Shown here: positions 28,195 through 37,717 of the stretch, one piece after another
Layout of the letters: every line of letters starts with the position of its first letter
Position numbering within the stretch: the first letter of the stretch is position 1
NCBI GenBank assembly: GCA_013368375.1
Contig: JAACJP010000001.1
Location: 2,232,001 to 2,296,000 of the forward strand
DNA: 64,000 nt
Source of the DNA: Tricholomella constricta
Taxonomy: Eukaryota; Basidiomycota; Agaricomycetes; Agaricales; Lyophyllaceae
Direction: 5' to 3'
The notes under the pieces: model-generated
Seen by the model: only the letters and a program-made list of their open reading frames with translations
What the model was told of the DNA's origin: nothing
Databases searched by the model: none
Made by a program: the position numbers and the translations under genes

Positions 28195-29427
28195 ATGGCT
28201 ACTACTTCCGTCGTTCCTGATTACAATCTCCCTGCTATTCCTCCCTCCACCAATCCCGACATCTACAATCCCGTCCCTACCTATGGTATTGACTACGCTC
28301 ATCTCTCCGGCACACTTGATCCCGCGGCTATTCCCGGTTCAATTCCCGGACCGAACCCCGTGCCTGTTCCTGGCCAAATTGGTTCCGTCCCGATCACTCA
28401 AGCCGCTCCGAGCACCGATTTCTCCGGCGTCATCAATATGCTCGCGCAGAACCAATCCACTCTTCAAGCCACCATCCTTGATGTCATGGCTGAAGTGGCT
28501 CGTCGCCCTGTAGTGCAAGCTGCTCCCCCCGCGTTGTCCAATCCTCCGCCCCGTGGGAACACAATCAAATTGCGCAACGCTAGGATTTTTAATGGCAAGC
28601 ATTCTGAAGTTACTCCCTTCATCTCCGAAATCAAGAGGCTTATCGAATTCAACGCTTCGTCATTTCCCGACGATCACACTAAAGTCCTCTTCGTTGGTCT
28701 TAATCTCAAAGACGGCATTCCTATTGAATGGTTCAATCATCTTGAACATTCAGGGTCGTCTTTACTTTGGAACTTCAACAATTTCCTCGCCGCCTTTCGC
28801 AAAAAGTTCGCGGACCCCTCCCTCATTACCACTGCAGACCAGCGTTTAGATCAACTCAAGCAAACTGGTTCCGTACACTATTACTTGACCTCCTTTATGG
28901 AGATTGCCAGCCACCTCGACATGACCGAACAAACGAAAATATCTCGATTCATGAAAGGTCTCAAACCTATCGTTAAGGACGCCCTCGTGATGGTTGTCAA
29001 TCGCCCAACTACTTTGGAGGAATGGGAACCTCTCGTGATTTCTATCGACACGAATCTACACCAACGCGAAGTCGAACGCCGCATTGAGGACAAGTTGAGT
29101 GGTGGAAAGAAAAAGAAGGAAAAGGATGGGAACTACAACACTTCTAATAGTGCCACGTACGTCCCTCCCTACGCTAAGCAAGCTAATCCTTCCTCCAACC
29201 AACCCAACCCGACTTCTACCGCCGACGTCGTACCTATGGAAATCGATGCCGTCGCCACCGAACCCAAACCTTCTGGTCCCCGTCCCAAGCTTACCCCCGA
29301 AGAACGCAAGCGACGCTTTGACAACAAGCTCTGCCTCTACTGCGGTTGCGCCCGCCATCTTGCGCACGATTGCAAGAAGCGTATCGCCAATGTCAAGTCG
29401 GGAAAAGCGACGCCGAGGAGCAATTAG
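28195..29427 (+). CDS. Gypsy-2 Gag
   Basis: 410 residues, structural protein of the cytoplasmic virus-like particle. Start at the first ATG after the LTR (ACACCATGGCT). A Pro-rich N-terminus (1-105) is followed by the retrotransposon Gag core (about 125-270; WFNHLEHSGSSLLWNF, FADPSLITTADQRLDQL). A Lys-rich segment comes next, then a CCHC zinc knuckle CLYCGCARHLAHDC near residue 380. The TAG stop (29425-29427) lies in the loop of the frameshift hairpin. Intact. Confidence 0.93.
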   Translation: MATTSVVPDYNLPAIPPSTNPDIYNPVPTYGIDYAHLSGTLDPAAIPGSIPGPNPVPVPGQIGSVPITQAAPSTDFSGVINMLAQNQSTLQATILDVMAEVARRPVVQAAPPALSNPPPRGNTIKLRNARIFNGKHSEVTPFISEIKRLIEFNASSFPDDHTKVLFVGLNLKDGIPIEWFNHLEHSGSSLLWNFNNFLAAFRKKFADPSLITTADQRLDQLKQTGSVHYYLTSFMEIASHLDMTEQTKISRFMKGLKPIVKDALVMVVNRPTTLEEWEPLVISIDTNLHQREVERRIEDKLSGGKKKKEKDGNYNTSNSATYVPPYAKQANPSSNQPNPTSTADVVPMEIDAVATEPKPSGPRPKLTPEERKRRFDNKLCLYCGCARHLAHDCKKRIANVKSGKATPRSN

Positions 29428-29458
29428 TTCCACTCTCCTCGGCGACGGACGGAACTGA
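29400..29458 (+). promoter_or_regulatory. Putative -1 ribosomal frameshift signal with H-type pseudoknot, gypsy-2 gag-pol junction
   Basis: Heptamer G GGA AAA (29400-29406) is in the gag zero frame. Four nt later stem 1 pairs 29411-29420 with 29435-29444 (10 perfect pairs). Stem 2 pairs 29426-29431 with 29451-29456 (6 pairs; 8 with a T-G wobble and a further T-A). The gag stop TAG is inside the loop. The -1 frame leads straight into pol (GKSDAEEQLVP). Confidence 0.8.
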
Positions 29459-32400
29459 CACCGTTCCCCGTCGTCAAGAAGGTTCATTTGCCAGGTCCAC
29501 TACTGGTCAATGGATCGCTTTGTCCACCCGATCCCCTCCCTTTCAATTATCACGACATGTCCAAGTAGATCCTCTCAATAAATCACATTTCTTTATCTCC
29601 GTCACCCTATGTTTCCCAAAACGACAAAGCATCAAGACCTTCGCTTTCATTGACAGCGGTGCCACAAACTCTCACATTTCCCAGTCATTCGCTCACCGAC
29701 ACTCACTTCCACGATCTGCCAAGCCCTCTCCTATTCCTATTTTCACGATCGATGATCGACCGATCACTTCTGGTCTCCTCACCCACGACGTCATCACTCT
29801 CTTGAAAGTCCGCGACCATTCGGAAACTATCAAACTTGGCGTCGTTTCCATGCCTTATCCTATCCTGTTGGGTCTCGACTGGCTCAAACAACACAACCCC
29901 TCGGTCGATTGGGCCCGCGGTCAACTTACGCTTTCCTGCTGCGGCGCCAACCACGACTTTCCTGTATCGGCTTTTGGCAAAGGCTATAGTCTTGTAACTC
30001 CAGCTGTCGATCCTAGTATCCAGTCCATCGGTTCTGTCGGATTAGGCCTTCGTCTGAAAAGCAAACCGACCTCTGATATTTGTTCTATCCTCAACCCTTA
30101 TACGTCAAACCCACCGCCGACATTCGCAGACGTTAAATCTAGTCTGGCCTCGTCAACTGCTTCTATCCTTCGTCCCCCAGTTCGAAACGGCCTTAGTCGC
30201 GCAGAACTCCTAGCCATATGGTCCTGTCCTCCCGAACCTCCGCCTCCGGTCTATGGCCCGCGGAACAAACCACTCAAAATCCATTTCTTCACACCTCAAC
30301 GCTTCAAAAAGTACGCAAAAAATCAACAAGTTTCCTGTATCTGGTATACTACCAACAACGAACTCGACGTTCGTATCGACGCTCTTTCTACTCTCGATTC
30401 CCCACCACCAAATCTCCCTCCCGAACAAAACCCGCCACCTGAACCTCCTCCTCCTCTCCATGCTATTGTCAACGACTCCAGGGATAAGATTCAACAACTA
30501 GTCCCTGAACAATATCACTCGCATCTCGATGTATTCGATCCTATTGAGGTACAAAAGCTCCCACCTCATCGAACCGGCGATATCAACATCGATTTGGAAG
30601 AAGAAAAGACCCCTCCATTCGGTCCCATTTATTCTTTATCCTCCGACGAAAGAACTGCACTCTTCGAATACATTGAAGAGAACTTGAAGAAAGGTTTTAT
30701 ACGCCGTTCCACTTCCTCCGCTTCATCGCCTATTTTATTTATACGACGGAAAACCGGAGACCTGCGACTTTGCGTCGACTACCGCGGTCTCAACTCCATT
30801 ACCAAGAAAAATCGTTATCCTCTCCCGCTTACCTCTGATTTACTCGACCGAGTTCAAGGCTGCGACCAGTTCACTGTTATCGATCTCAAGAACGCATTTA
30901 ACCTTATTCGCGTCAAAGAAGGCGATGAATGGAAAACAGCATTCCGAACACACCTCGGACTATTCGAGTATACGGTAATGCCTTTTGGATTAACCAACGC
31001 CCCAGCCACGTTCCAAGCTTTCATTCAAGAAACTCTTCGGGACGTCCTCGACATCATTTGCGTCGTCTATCTTGACGATATCCTTGTTTTCACCAAACCT
31101 GGCGAAGACCACACTGCTGCCGTTAAACAAGTCCTCGATAGACTCCGAGCCAATAACCTATTCGCGAACGCTAGCAAATGCGAATTTGGACTCTCGCAAG
31201 TGGAGTATCTCGGCTTCATCATCTCTTCTAAAGGCGTACAAATGAATCCTAAGAAACTCGAAACCATCGCAAAATGGCCTGTCCCTTCAACCGTTAAGCA
31301 ATTACAACAATTTCTGGGATTCACGAATTTTTATCGACGTTTCATCGACCACTACTCCGATATCTGCCTTCCCTTACACGCTCTCACAACGAAAACCGCA
31401 AAAGAAAAATTCAACGGTCTCGACGCTACCGCTCTCCAAGCTTTCCATAAACTCAAGTTACTGTTCACCACTTCCCCGGTACTCAATCATTTCAACCCAT
31501 CTCTGCCCTCCACTGTCATTACCGACGCCTCTGATTTCGCCATGGCCTCTATCTTGCTCCAACCCGACGAATCTGGCCTTCTCCACCCCGTCGCCTATAA
31601 CTCGCGCAAATTCACACCGGCCGAAATAAACTATGAAATACACGACAAGGAATTACTTTCGATTGTGGAAGCCTTTCGTGAAATGCGAGCCTGGCTCATT
31701 GGCTCACCTCATCCTATTTCTGTAGTATCCGATCATGCGAACCTACGATACTTCATGCGGACTCAAAACCTGAATCGTCGTCAAGCGCGTTGGGCTATGT
31801 TTTTGTCGGAATTCGACTTCAAATTAGACTATACTCCCGGACACAAGAATCCCGCCGACGGTCCTTCTCGGCGACCGGATTACCTCCCGCAAAAAGGCGA
31901 CGAAAACTTCAATCATCAGAAAGCGCTGCTCACTGGATATCACACCGAGAGACTATTTCCTAACACCGTATATCCCGAAACCCCGAAATCCACAATAAAC
32001 GCACTTTCAACATATTGCCTTGACAATTCCGAACTCCTTCAACAATTCAAGGAATCATACCGTTCCGACACCGAATGGCGTGATTTACTCGCAAAAGGGG
32101 ACGACAAAATCATCTCTCAAGACGACCTAGTCTATTACGATGGAAAGTTGTTCATTCCTCGCGCTTTCCGTGCGCAAATTCTTCATTCGCGTCACGACTC
32201 TGTTATCAGCGGTCACCCAGGACGCGCCAAAACCCTCGACAACGTTCAACGAGACTATGCTTGGCCCGGTATGACTCGGTACATTCGGGACTATGTCACA
32301 TCATGCGAAACTTGCCAACGAATCAAGCATTCGACTCACAAACCGTACGGCTTGCTCCAACCGCTCGATATTCCCGATAGACCCTGGAAATCCATTTCCA

Positions 32401-33662
32401 TGGACTTCATCACCAAATTGCCGAACTCTCATGGGTTTGACTCCATTTGGGTTGTATGCGATCGTATGACTCGCGCAGCTCACTTCATTCCCTGCACCGA
32501 AGCTATGGACGCACCCGAATTCGCTCGTCTCTTCCTAGATCGCATCTTCCGTCTCCATGGATTTCCCCAGTCAATTATATCCGACAGAGGCGCGGTCTTT
32601 GTCTCTTCTTTCCTCACCCAACTCATGAAATTGTGCGGAACAAAAATGAAGCCATCCACCGCTTACCATCCTCAAACGGACGGCCTCACTGAACGCACAA
32701 ACCAAACTCTTGAAACTTATCTTCGCGCAGTCTGCTCCTATCAACAAGACGATTGGGCCGACTATTTACCACTCGCCGAATTCTCATTCAACAACACCAT
32801 CAACACCTCTACCCAACAAACCCCCTTCTTTGCGAACATCGGATATCATCCCGACTTTGAAGTTCGTATCTCGGACCGCACTACCAATCCTTCGGCCACC
32901 GAACTTGCCGATCGCATCAAAGTCATACAAGAGGAACTCAAACTCGAACTACTACATTCCCAAGAACACATGAGCAAATTTTACAACCGCCACCGACAAA
33001 CGCCACCCGACTTTAAACCCGGCGATCAAGTTTGGTTACTCCATCGTAACATACGAACCACGCGACCCACCGACAAACTGGATTATCGTAAAATCGGTCC
33101 ATTCACCATACTGCGTAAACACGGAGCTTCCACCTACGTTCTCGATCTGCCGTCAACACTTTCTCGACTTCATCCAGTTTTCCATGTATCGTTACTAGAA
33201 CCATATACTCCCGCCTCGATCATTCCAGATCGAATTTCAACAGATCAAAATCCAAATCTCGACGTCATCCCACATCAATCACGCGAAATCAAGTTCATCA
33301 TTGACTGTCGCAAAGTCGGACGCCGGTACGATTACTTCGTCCAATGGCGTGACCTCCCGGATTCCGAAAACTCTTGGGTCCCATTAACAGAAATATCTAC
33401 TTCGCACTTCGAAGCCCTGGAGCAATTCCACCGCCGTAATCCTCGTCGACCGCATCCACCTCGTTTCTCGCTGGATCCATCGGTTCAACAAATCTCCCCT
33501 ACCCCAACAATCACTCCTTATCGTTCTCCATCACCACCTCCCGGACCATGGCAACGCGACTACGAACCGCCCTTACACACCACTACCCGATCCGGTCGTA
33601 TAATTCACCCACCGAAATCTAAAGACTACGCTACATCGATCCTAAAAAAGGGGGTAGTGTAA
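29400..33662 (+). CDS. Gypsy-2 Pol (protease, RT, RNase H, integrase, chromodomain-like end), intact
   Basis: About 1420 residues in the -1 frame of gag, expected as a Gag-Pol fusion. Protease FIDSGATNSHIS is near 29.65 kb. RT carries CVDYRGLNSIT, MPFGLTNAPATF and catalytic YLDD near 31.07 kb; FLGFTNFYRRFI follows. RNase H has VITDASDFAM and EIHDKELLSIV. The integrase finger HSRHDSVISGHPGR...CETC is near 32.2 kb, the core MDFITKLP, ISDRGAVF, TDGLTERTNQT. A chromodomain-like segment (YFVQWRDLPDSENSWVPL) is near 33.35 kb, followed by a Pro-rich tail. No stop or frameshift. Confidence 0.95.
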   Translation, partial: GKSDAEEQLVPLSSATDGTDTVPRRQEGSFARSTTGQWIALSTRSPPFQLSRHVQVDPLNKSHFFISVTLCFPKRQSIKTFAFIDSGATNSHISQSFAHRHSLPRSAKPSPIPIFTIDDRPITSGLLTHDVITLLKVRDHSETIKLGVVSMPYPILLGLDWLKQHNPSVDWARGQLTLSCCGANHDFPVSAFGKGYSLVTPAVDPSIQSIGSVGLGLRLKSKPTSDICSILNPYTSNPPPTFADVKSSLASSTASILRPPVRNGLSRAELLAIWSCPPEPPPPVYGPRNKPLKIHFFTPQRFKKYAKNQQVSCIWYTTNNELDVRIDALSTLDSPPPNLPPEQNPPPEPPPPLHAIVNDSRDKIQQLVPEQYHSHLDVFDPIEVQKLPPHRTGDINIDLEEEKTPPFGPIYSLSSDERTALFEYIEENLKKGFIRRSTSSASSPILFIRRKTGDLRLCVDYRGLNSITKKNRYPLPLTSDLLDRVQGCDQFTVIDLKNAFNLIRVKEGDEWKTAFRTHLGLFEYTVMPFGLTNAPATFQAFIQETLRDVLDIICVVYLDDILVFTKPGEDHTAAVKQVLDRLRANNLFANASKCEFGLSQVEYLGFIISSKGVQMNPKKLETIAKWPVPSTVKQLQQFLGFTNFYRRFIDHYSDICLPLHALTTKTAKEKFNGLDATALQAFHKLKLLFTTSPVLNHFNPSLPSTVITDASDFAMASILLQPDESGLLHPVAYNSRKFTPAEINYEIHDKELLSIVEAFREMRAWLIGSPHPISVVSDHANLRYFMRTQNLNRRQARWAMFLSEFDFKLDYTPGHKNPADGPSRRPDYLPQKGDENFNHQKALLTGYHTERLFPNTVYPETPKSTINALSTYCLDNSELLQQFKESYRSDTEWRDLLAKGDDKIISQDDLVYYDGKLFIPRAFRAQILHSRHDSVISGHPGRAKTLDNVQRDYAWPGMTRYIRDYVTSCETCQRIKHSTHKPYGLLQPLDIPDRPWKSISMDFITKLPNSHGFDSIWVVCDRMTRAAHFIPCTEAMDAPEFARLFLDRIFRLHGFPQSIISDRGAVFVSSFLTQLMKLCGTKMKPSTAYHPQTDGLTERTNQTLETYLRAVCSYQQDDWADYLPLAEFSFNNTINTSTQQTPFFANIGYHPDFEVRISDRTTNPSATELADRIKVIQEELKLELLHSQEHMSKFYNRHRQTPPDFKPGDQVWLLHRNIRTTRPTDKLDYRKIGPFTILRKHGASTYVLDLPSTLSRLHPVFHVSLLEPYTPASIIPDRISTDQNPNLDVIPHQSREIKFIIDCRKVGRRYDYFVQWRDLPDSENSWVPLTEISTSHFEALEQFHRRNPRRPHPPRFSLDPSVQQISPTPTITPYRSPSPPPGPWQRDYEPPLHTTTRSGRIIHPPKSKDYATSILKKGVV

Positions 33663-33965
33663 TGAATCCCTATTGCTAAGTCATATATTTTATCTCCTAT
33701 ATTTCTCCTTTTCCGGTTATCACAATCTTCATCGAATCCTAGACTTATTTGCCCGAAATCACAGACTATATTCTTCGACCCACTTACTTTACTTTACATA
33801 TGATAGACTTATTTCAATTACTCCTTTTCGAACCCCTAAATAAATACTATAAAAGCCCTACATATACTTCGTTTACTTTGTCAAATCAACTCAGTGTTAT
33901 CATACTTGATTGATTAAGTTCAATTCCTGCTTGCTTCATTCGTCGTTCTCAATCAAGTCATAACA
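33658..33965 (+). repeat. Gypsy-2 3' LTR
   Basis: 308 bp, identical by eye to 27862-28169. The pol stop (TAA, 33660-33662) lies within its first bases. Confidence 0.95.
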
Positions 33966-33970
33966 CCCAG

Positions 33971-34266
33971 GCTGTTGATGCAAAAAATAACTGGGGATAA
34001 AATACTGAGGATAACATCACTATGGCTGTATTTTTTGTTGTACAGAAGGCTGACGAGGACTTCCGGCACTGTAGTGTTGGCTTGCGTGATTTTCGAGAGT
34101 AAATAATCGAGTTTCTGCAAGTTGAGTACAATTTTGTATGCAGTCTTTTCTTACGAGTAGGAACCAGACACCTTTTCTTATATGGCTTTGTACCTTCGAG
34201 TGATCACTAATTATCATTGAGGAGTTTGCGGTGCAGTCTCTCGAGAACTAACAGGGGCTTCAGGTA
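33971..34266. other. Core of the MULE-like element, right part
   Basis: 296 bp of unique sequence after gypsy-2. On the minus strand there are short open stretches (for example after ACTTGCAG near 34110) but no recognisable protein. No transposase motif. Confidence 0.5.
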
Positions 34267-34521
34267 CAATGTCACAAATGTCTGATTAAAGGGTCCACGT
34301 CTCGATTGTGGGAATGTTTATGCGTGCGTTGTAAATGGCTAAGCGACGAGTTACCTAGCACCTACGGTAGGGTTTATTCGAGAACGCCGGGATCCCCGAA
34401 TCCCATTTTTGCCAGTCGCTCTACCGCGAGTTTGAGCCTTCCTTTTGTTTGTTTGGATATAAAAGTGGCAGTTCTGAGATGCGAAATCGAGCGGTACGAG
34501 CGCGCTGGTTTTAGGAGCCTG
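34267..34521. repeat. Right inverted repeat of the MULE-like element
   Basis: An uninterrupted 255-bp copy. Because it is whole, it shows the pre-insertion sequence of both the hAT site and the copia site in the left repeat. This is the basis for the exact element ends given here. Confidence 0.85.
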
Positions 34522-34530
34522 CAACCATGG
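34522..34530. repeat. 9-bp target-site duplication, right copy (CAACCATGG)
   Basis: Partner of 11878-11886, directly outside the right inverted repeat. It marks the outer edge of the whole transposon nest. Confidence 0.8.
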
Positions 34531-34687
34531 TTGCTTTTCTGTTAGTATTGGACGTGCATGCGCGCCACACGTTCCGAACGCAGCTGACGGAGTAGGCAGC
34601 AATGACGGAGAATGAATACATACATGGCGAGGCTGGATCGGCGTGAGTGCACACTGGCCACCGTGACATGCAGTCCAAGTTTCGCCA
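34531..34687. other. Spacer between transposon nest and NOP14 stop
   Basis: 157 bp, presumably NOP14 3' untranslated region and its terminator. No gene seen. Confidence 0.5.
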
Positions 34688-37600
34688 CTACTTCCGCCCT
34701 GCCCTCCTCTTCTCCTTCGTTTTCTCCCTCTCCATCGCCTTCTCCTCCGCCCGCTCGCCCTCTATCGATCCAAACACCCGCTTCATCCGATCGTGGTACG
34801 ACCGATCCTTCTCCTTCTGCTTCTGCTGCTCCACCCCCGCCAAAAACTTGGCGTCCTTGCGCAGCTCGCGGATTGCGCCCTTCCGCTCCTGCTTGTACTG
34901 ATTCCGCAGTTTCGCCGATTCATTCCGCTCGTGATCAGGGTCCTGACGGCGCAAGTACGACGAAGTTGTGCTCTCGAATTTGGGAATGTACGTCGGGATG
35001 GGGATTGGCTTGTGGGCTTGCAGCCGGAGCGGTTGGCGGGCTTGACGCGAGAACTTGACGAGGCGTCCAAGGGTATCTTGTAGACCAGCCAACTGTGTCT
35101 GATTAGAAAGTGATTAGTCCGAGATACGAGGACACGACATGGACGAGAGCAAACAAACCTGGAGCGTCTTTGCCAGGTTCGCAGCGTCGATGTGCTTGAG
35201 AATCTCCGAAATAGGTTCATAGAGCTCGATGAATCCATCTAGACCCTTGTACATATCTGAAAACTTGCCCAAAAGACTGAGCGTAAGGGACAAGAGATCG
35301 GCCTTGGCTTGTTCAGTGGGTCGTTCCGCGGAAAGTATTGCGGTGAGGTTGGCTTTTTGGGGTATTATTTTGCTTGGTGTTTTGACGCTTAAAGATAAAG
35401 TTCGGCACAGATCTGAGCGAAAGTCAGGCGAGGGAAATGAGCCTGGAAGTGAAGCGACATTTTTGTACTGGTGGGGAGCGAGGTGCAAGACGGTGTTGAT
35501 GAGGAAATTGACCGCCTCTGGAACGAGTCGCTTTGATAGTTCTTCGAATTGAAGAAACAACGTGCAGAGGAAAAGACCACTGGAGATGTCTCCCAGGGAT
35601 CTCACGCGGCCTAAGCCAAGGTACCCTCCCATAAGAACTCGTGCTGGCGAAATGACAGCGTGGTTGAGGTCACTGGTTGACCATGTCGAGCCGATTAAGC
35701 GCAGTAGAGCGAGTTCTGATAGGCCTGGCCATGTTTTAGCTTCGGGATTGAGCGCTCCTCGAGACAGACCATGTTTCAGGTTTTTGTGCATTATCGAGAG
35801 CTTCTCCACAAAGCATTCTGCAGCTTGAACGGGATACGCCTGGGTGAGAGCATTGATATGAGGGAGCAGGGAGGAGACGAGGGTAAAGCGAGGTTCTGGA
35901 GGGGAAGCGATATAGAGAGTATGATCTATAAGGACAGTCATCAGAGCCTGCAAGAAAAAATACATTAAAATCTTACGGAAAAGAAATGGATCAATGAATT
36001 CACCTGAAGTTTGAATTTATTATCAGGACCCAGACTTGTGTGGTGCAACGCGCGTATTCGCTTCACGACCGTTGGGACATCAGAGTCGTTAACGTCATCC
36101 ACGATTTCCAAAAATTCTTCATGCGTTGAAGGACAAGGAAAAGTGAACGGAAGCTCTTTCGTTTTCCTTTTCAACGGTTGTCGATGTGTCGACTTCTTGG
36201 CCTGAATGAGATCTTCATGCTCCCCTTCCTCTGCCTCATTTTCTGAGTCATCTGACACCCCTTCTTCATCCGACTCTTCTCCATTGTCGTCTTCACCACT
36301 ATCTGCCTCTTCCTCACTTCCAGAATCCTCCACTTCCTCGTCGGCTTCTCCAGCTTCAGTCAATCCAGCTCCCAATCCATCCCACTCGTCCCCGTCAACA
36401 AAGTCATCATCCAAATCATCACCTCCCCGTTTCCGTTTTCCGCGAGATTTGTTTTCATCCTCACTATCGCTCTCCTCCAAACCCAACATTCGCTTCCGAC
36501 GCCGCCTCTCTGCCTTCTCTAGCGACTCCTTCTCCTCCAGCGCCAGTTCCTCCTCCGTCTTTGTCCTGTCCTTGGGTTTCGCTCGCTTGTCAAAGGCGAG
36601 TTCTCGGACGTGTTGATCGTAATCTTCCTTCGCCGGCGGTAAGGTCAACACAGCAGGTTTGGACGTTCCCTCTGTACCAGGGCGACCAAGAGGAATGGAA
36701 TTGCTCCCAGTGGACGACGGGTCTGGGGCGTATATGAGGTCACGTAGTGCATCGAAGTCCTGATCGAGTTCATGGCGAACGTTGTCTTCTTGCTCGCGCT
36801 CCATTTGTCTACGAAGCTAAAAACGTCTTCTGTTAACCAATGATATGAATTCCAAAAACGTAGTATGAACCTTATGTTCTTTGCTTTTTGCCATAACCTC
36901 TGCCATGACCTCAGCCTTACTCTTTTTCCTCGCAGGCTAATCGTGGGTGGAAGATATCAGCTTCAAAGACTTATGCGGCGAAGTTATGGCTGACCTCTTT
37001 GTTTTCATCTTCCTCTTCCTCATCGTCGAAACCTCCAAAATGTGTATGTTTCACGACTTCGTCATCAATTTGCCCTGTACAGAGTTGAGTACGGAATAAG
37101 ATCTATGAGATGAGATAGCACGCACCTCCATCCTCCTCATCATCGTCCAAGCCAAGACCCACATTATCAAAATCGTCCAGTTTAGAAAGGCTCTGTCCAT
37201 AATGTGTGAGTTCGTCCTCATCTTCGAGGTTGAACGCCGTTCCCTTGGACGCTCGCTGCCGCTCCTTAGTGAACCGCTCAAGCATCCGTTCCTCCAAGCT
37301 CATTGTGGGATCATTTTCACCGAACCGCCTGTCGACAATACCTCCAGCGCGGTCTTTCTCTTGAAATTCCTTCAGCAGAGTTTTCTTACGCTAGAGTGCG
37401 CAAACATTAATCCGGTCAAATTTTGAGTCGTGGTTTCTAAATAGACGAACCTGTTCGATCCCAGCTTGTTTGCTCTGCGCCGGACGGCCCACGACTCCCT
37501 TGACCTTTCGTCCACCCACGTCATGCTTGAGCTTCGTGACCTTAGTATCGAAAGGATTTAATTTCTTCTGGATCTCTTCGAGTTTGGCGGCCCGCTTCTC

Positions 37601-37717
37601 CTTGTCCTTGTCCACGGATCCGGAGCGCTTTCGTTTTTTCCCCTGTTGGGGCTTCCCAGTTACCCCTGCTTGGGAGAGCGCCGATTTCAGCTGGGAGAGC
37701 TGGGATCCCTTGGCCAT
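34688..37717 (-). CDS. NOP14: Nucleolar protein 14, small-subunit processome factor
   Basis: Nucleolar protein needed for 18S rRNA maturation and 40S assembly with Noc4, Emg1 and U3 RNP. ATG at 37717 (MAKGSQLSQLKSAL), TAG at 34690-34688. Exons lie at about 37717-37451, 37393-37130, a short one near 37.05-36.95 kb, 36830-36000, 35950-35159 and 35102-34688. Family signatures: the N-terminal NPFDTKVTKLKHDVGGRKVKG and SLEERMLERFTKERQ, an acidic Asp/Glu/Ser stretch in the middle (about 36.5-36.2 kb), helical repeats (PELALLRLIGSTWSTSDLNH-like region 35.8-35.2 kb), and a basic Lys/Arg-rich tail (AGLQDTLGRLVKFSR, then KAMEREKTKEKRRAGRK). One checked splice: ...NLAKTLQ to TQLAGLQ. The stop lies only 158 bp from the transposon nest. 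Confidence 0.92.

Larger units (their letters stand above)
27862..33965 (+). mobile_element. Intact Ty3/gypsy retrotransposon (gypsy-2) in the core of the MULE-like element
   Basis: A 6104-bp element flanked by CCCAG duplications (27857-27861 and 33966-33970). LTRs 27862-28169 and 33658-33965 are 308 bp each and look identical. Both coding frames are intact and joined by a frameshift signal. A purine tract AAAAAAGGGGG lies just before the 3' LTR. Identical LTRs and open frames mark it as the most recent and most likely active copy here. Confidence 0.95.
11887..34521. mobile_element. Host-most DNA transposon with long inverted repeats (MULE-like, non-autonomous), interrupted by four insertions
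   Basis: The outer ends are inverted repeats beginning CAGGCTCCTAAAACCAGCGC. The left copy is in three pieces (11887-12031, 16201-16313, 27637-27686; 308 bp) and the right copy is 34267-34521 (255 bp). They are flanked by a perfect 9-bp direct repeat, CAACCATGG, at 11878-11886 and 34522-34530. Removing the nested insertions leaves an element of about 1.03 kb with a core of about 470 bp (27687-27861 plus 33971-34266). The 9-bp duplication and the long repeats are typical of Mutator-like elements. No transposase was seen in the core, so it is probably non-autonomous. Other 8-9 bp duplicating superfamilies remain possible. Confidence 0.75.

Noticed and set aside
16314..33965. Repeat-induced point mutation across the retroelements
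   Set aside because: LTR pairs differ at only 0-3 sites and frames are largely open; heavy C-to-T mutation would have left many stops.
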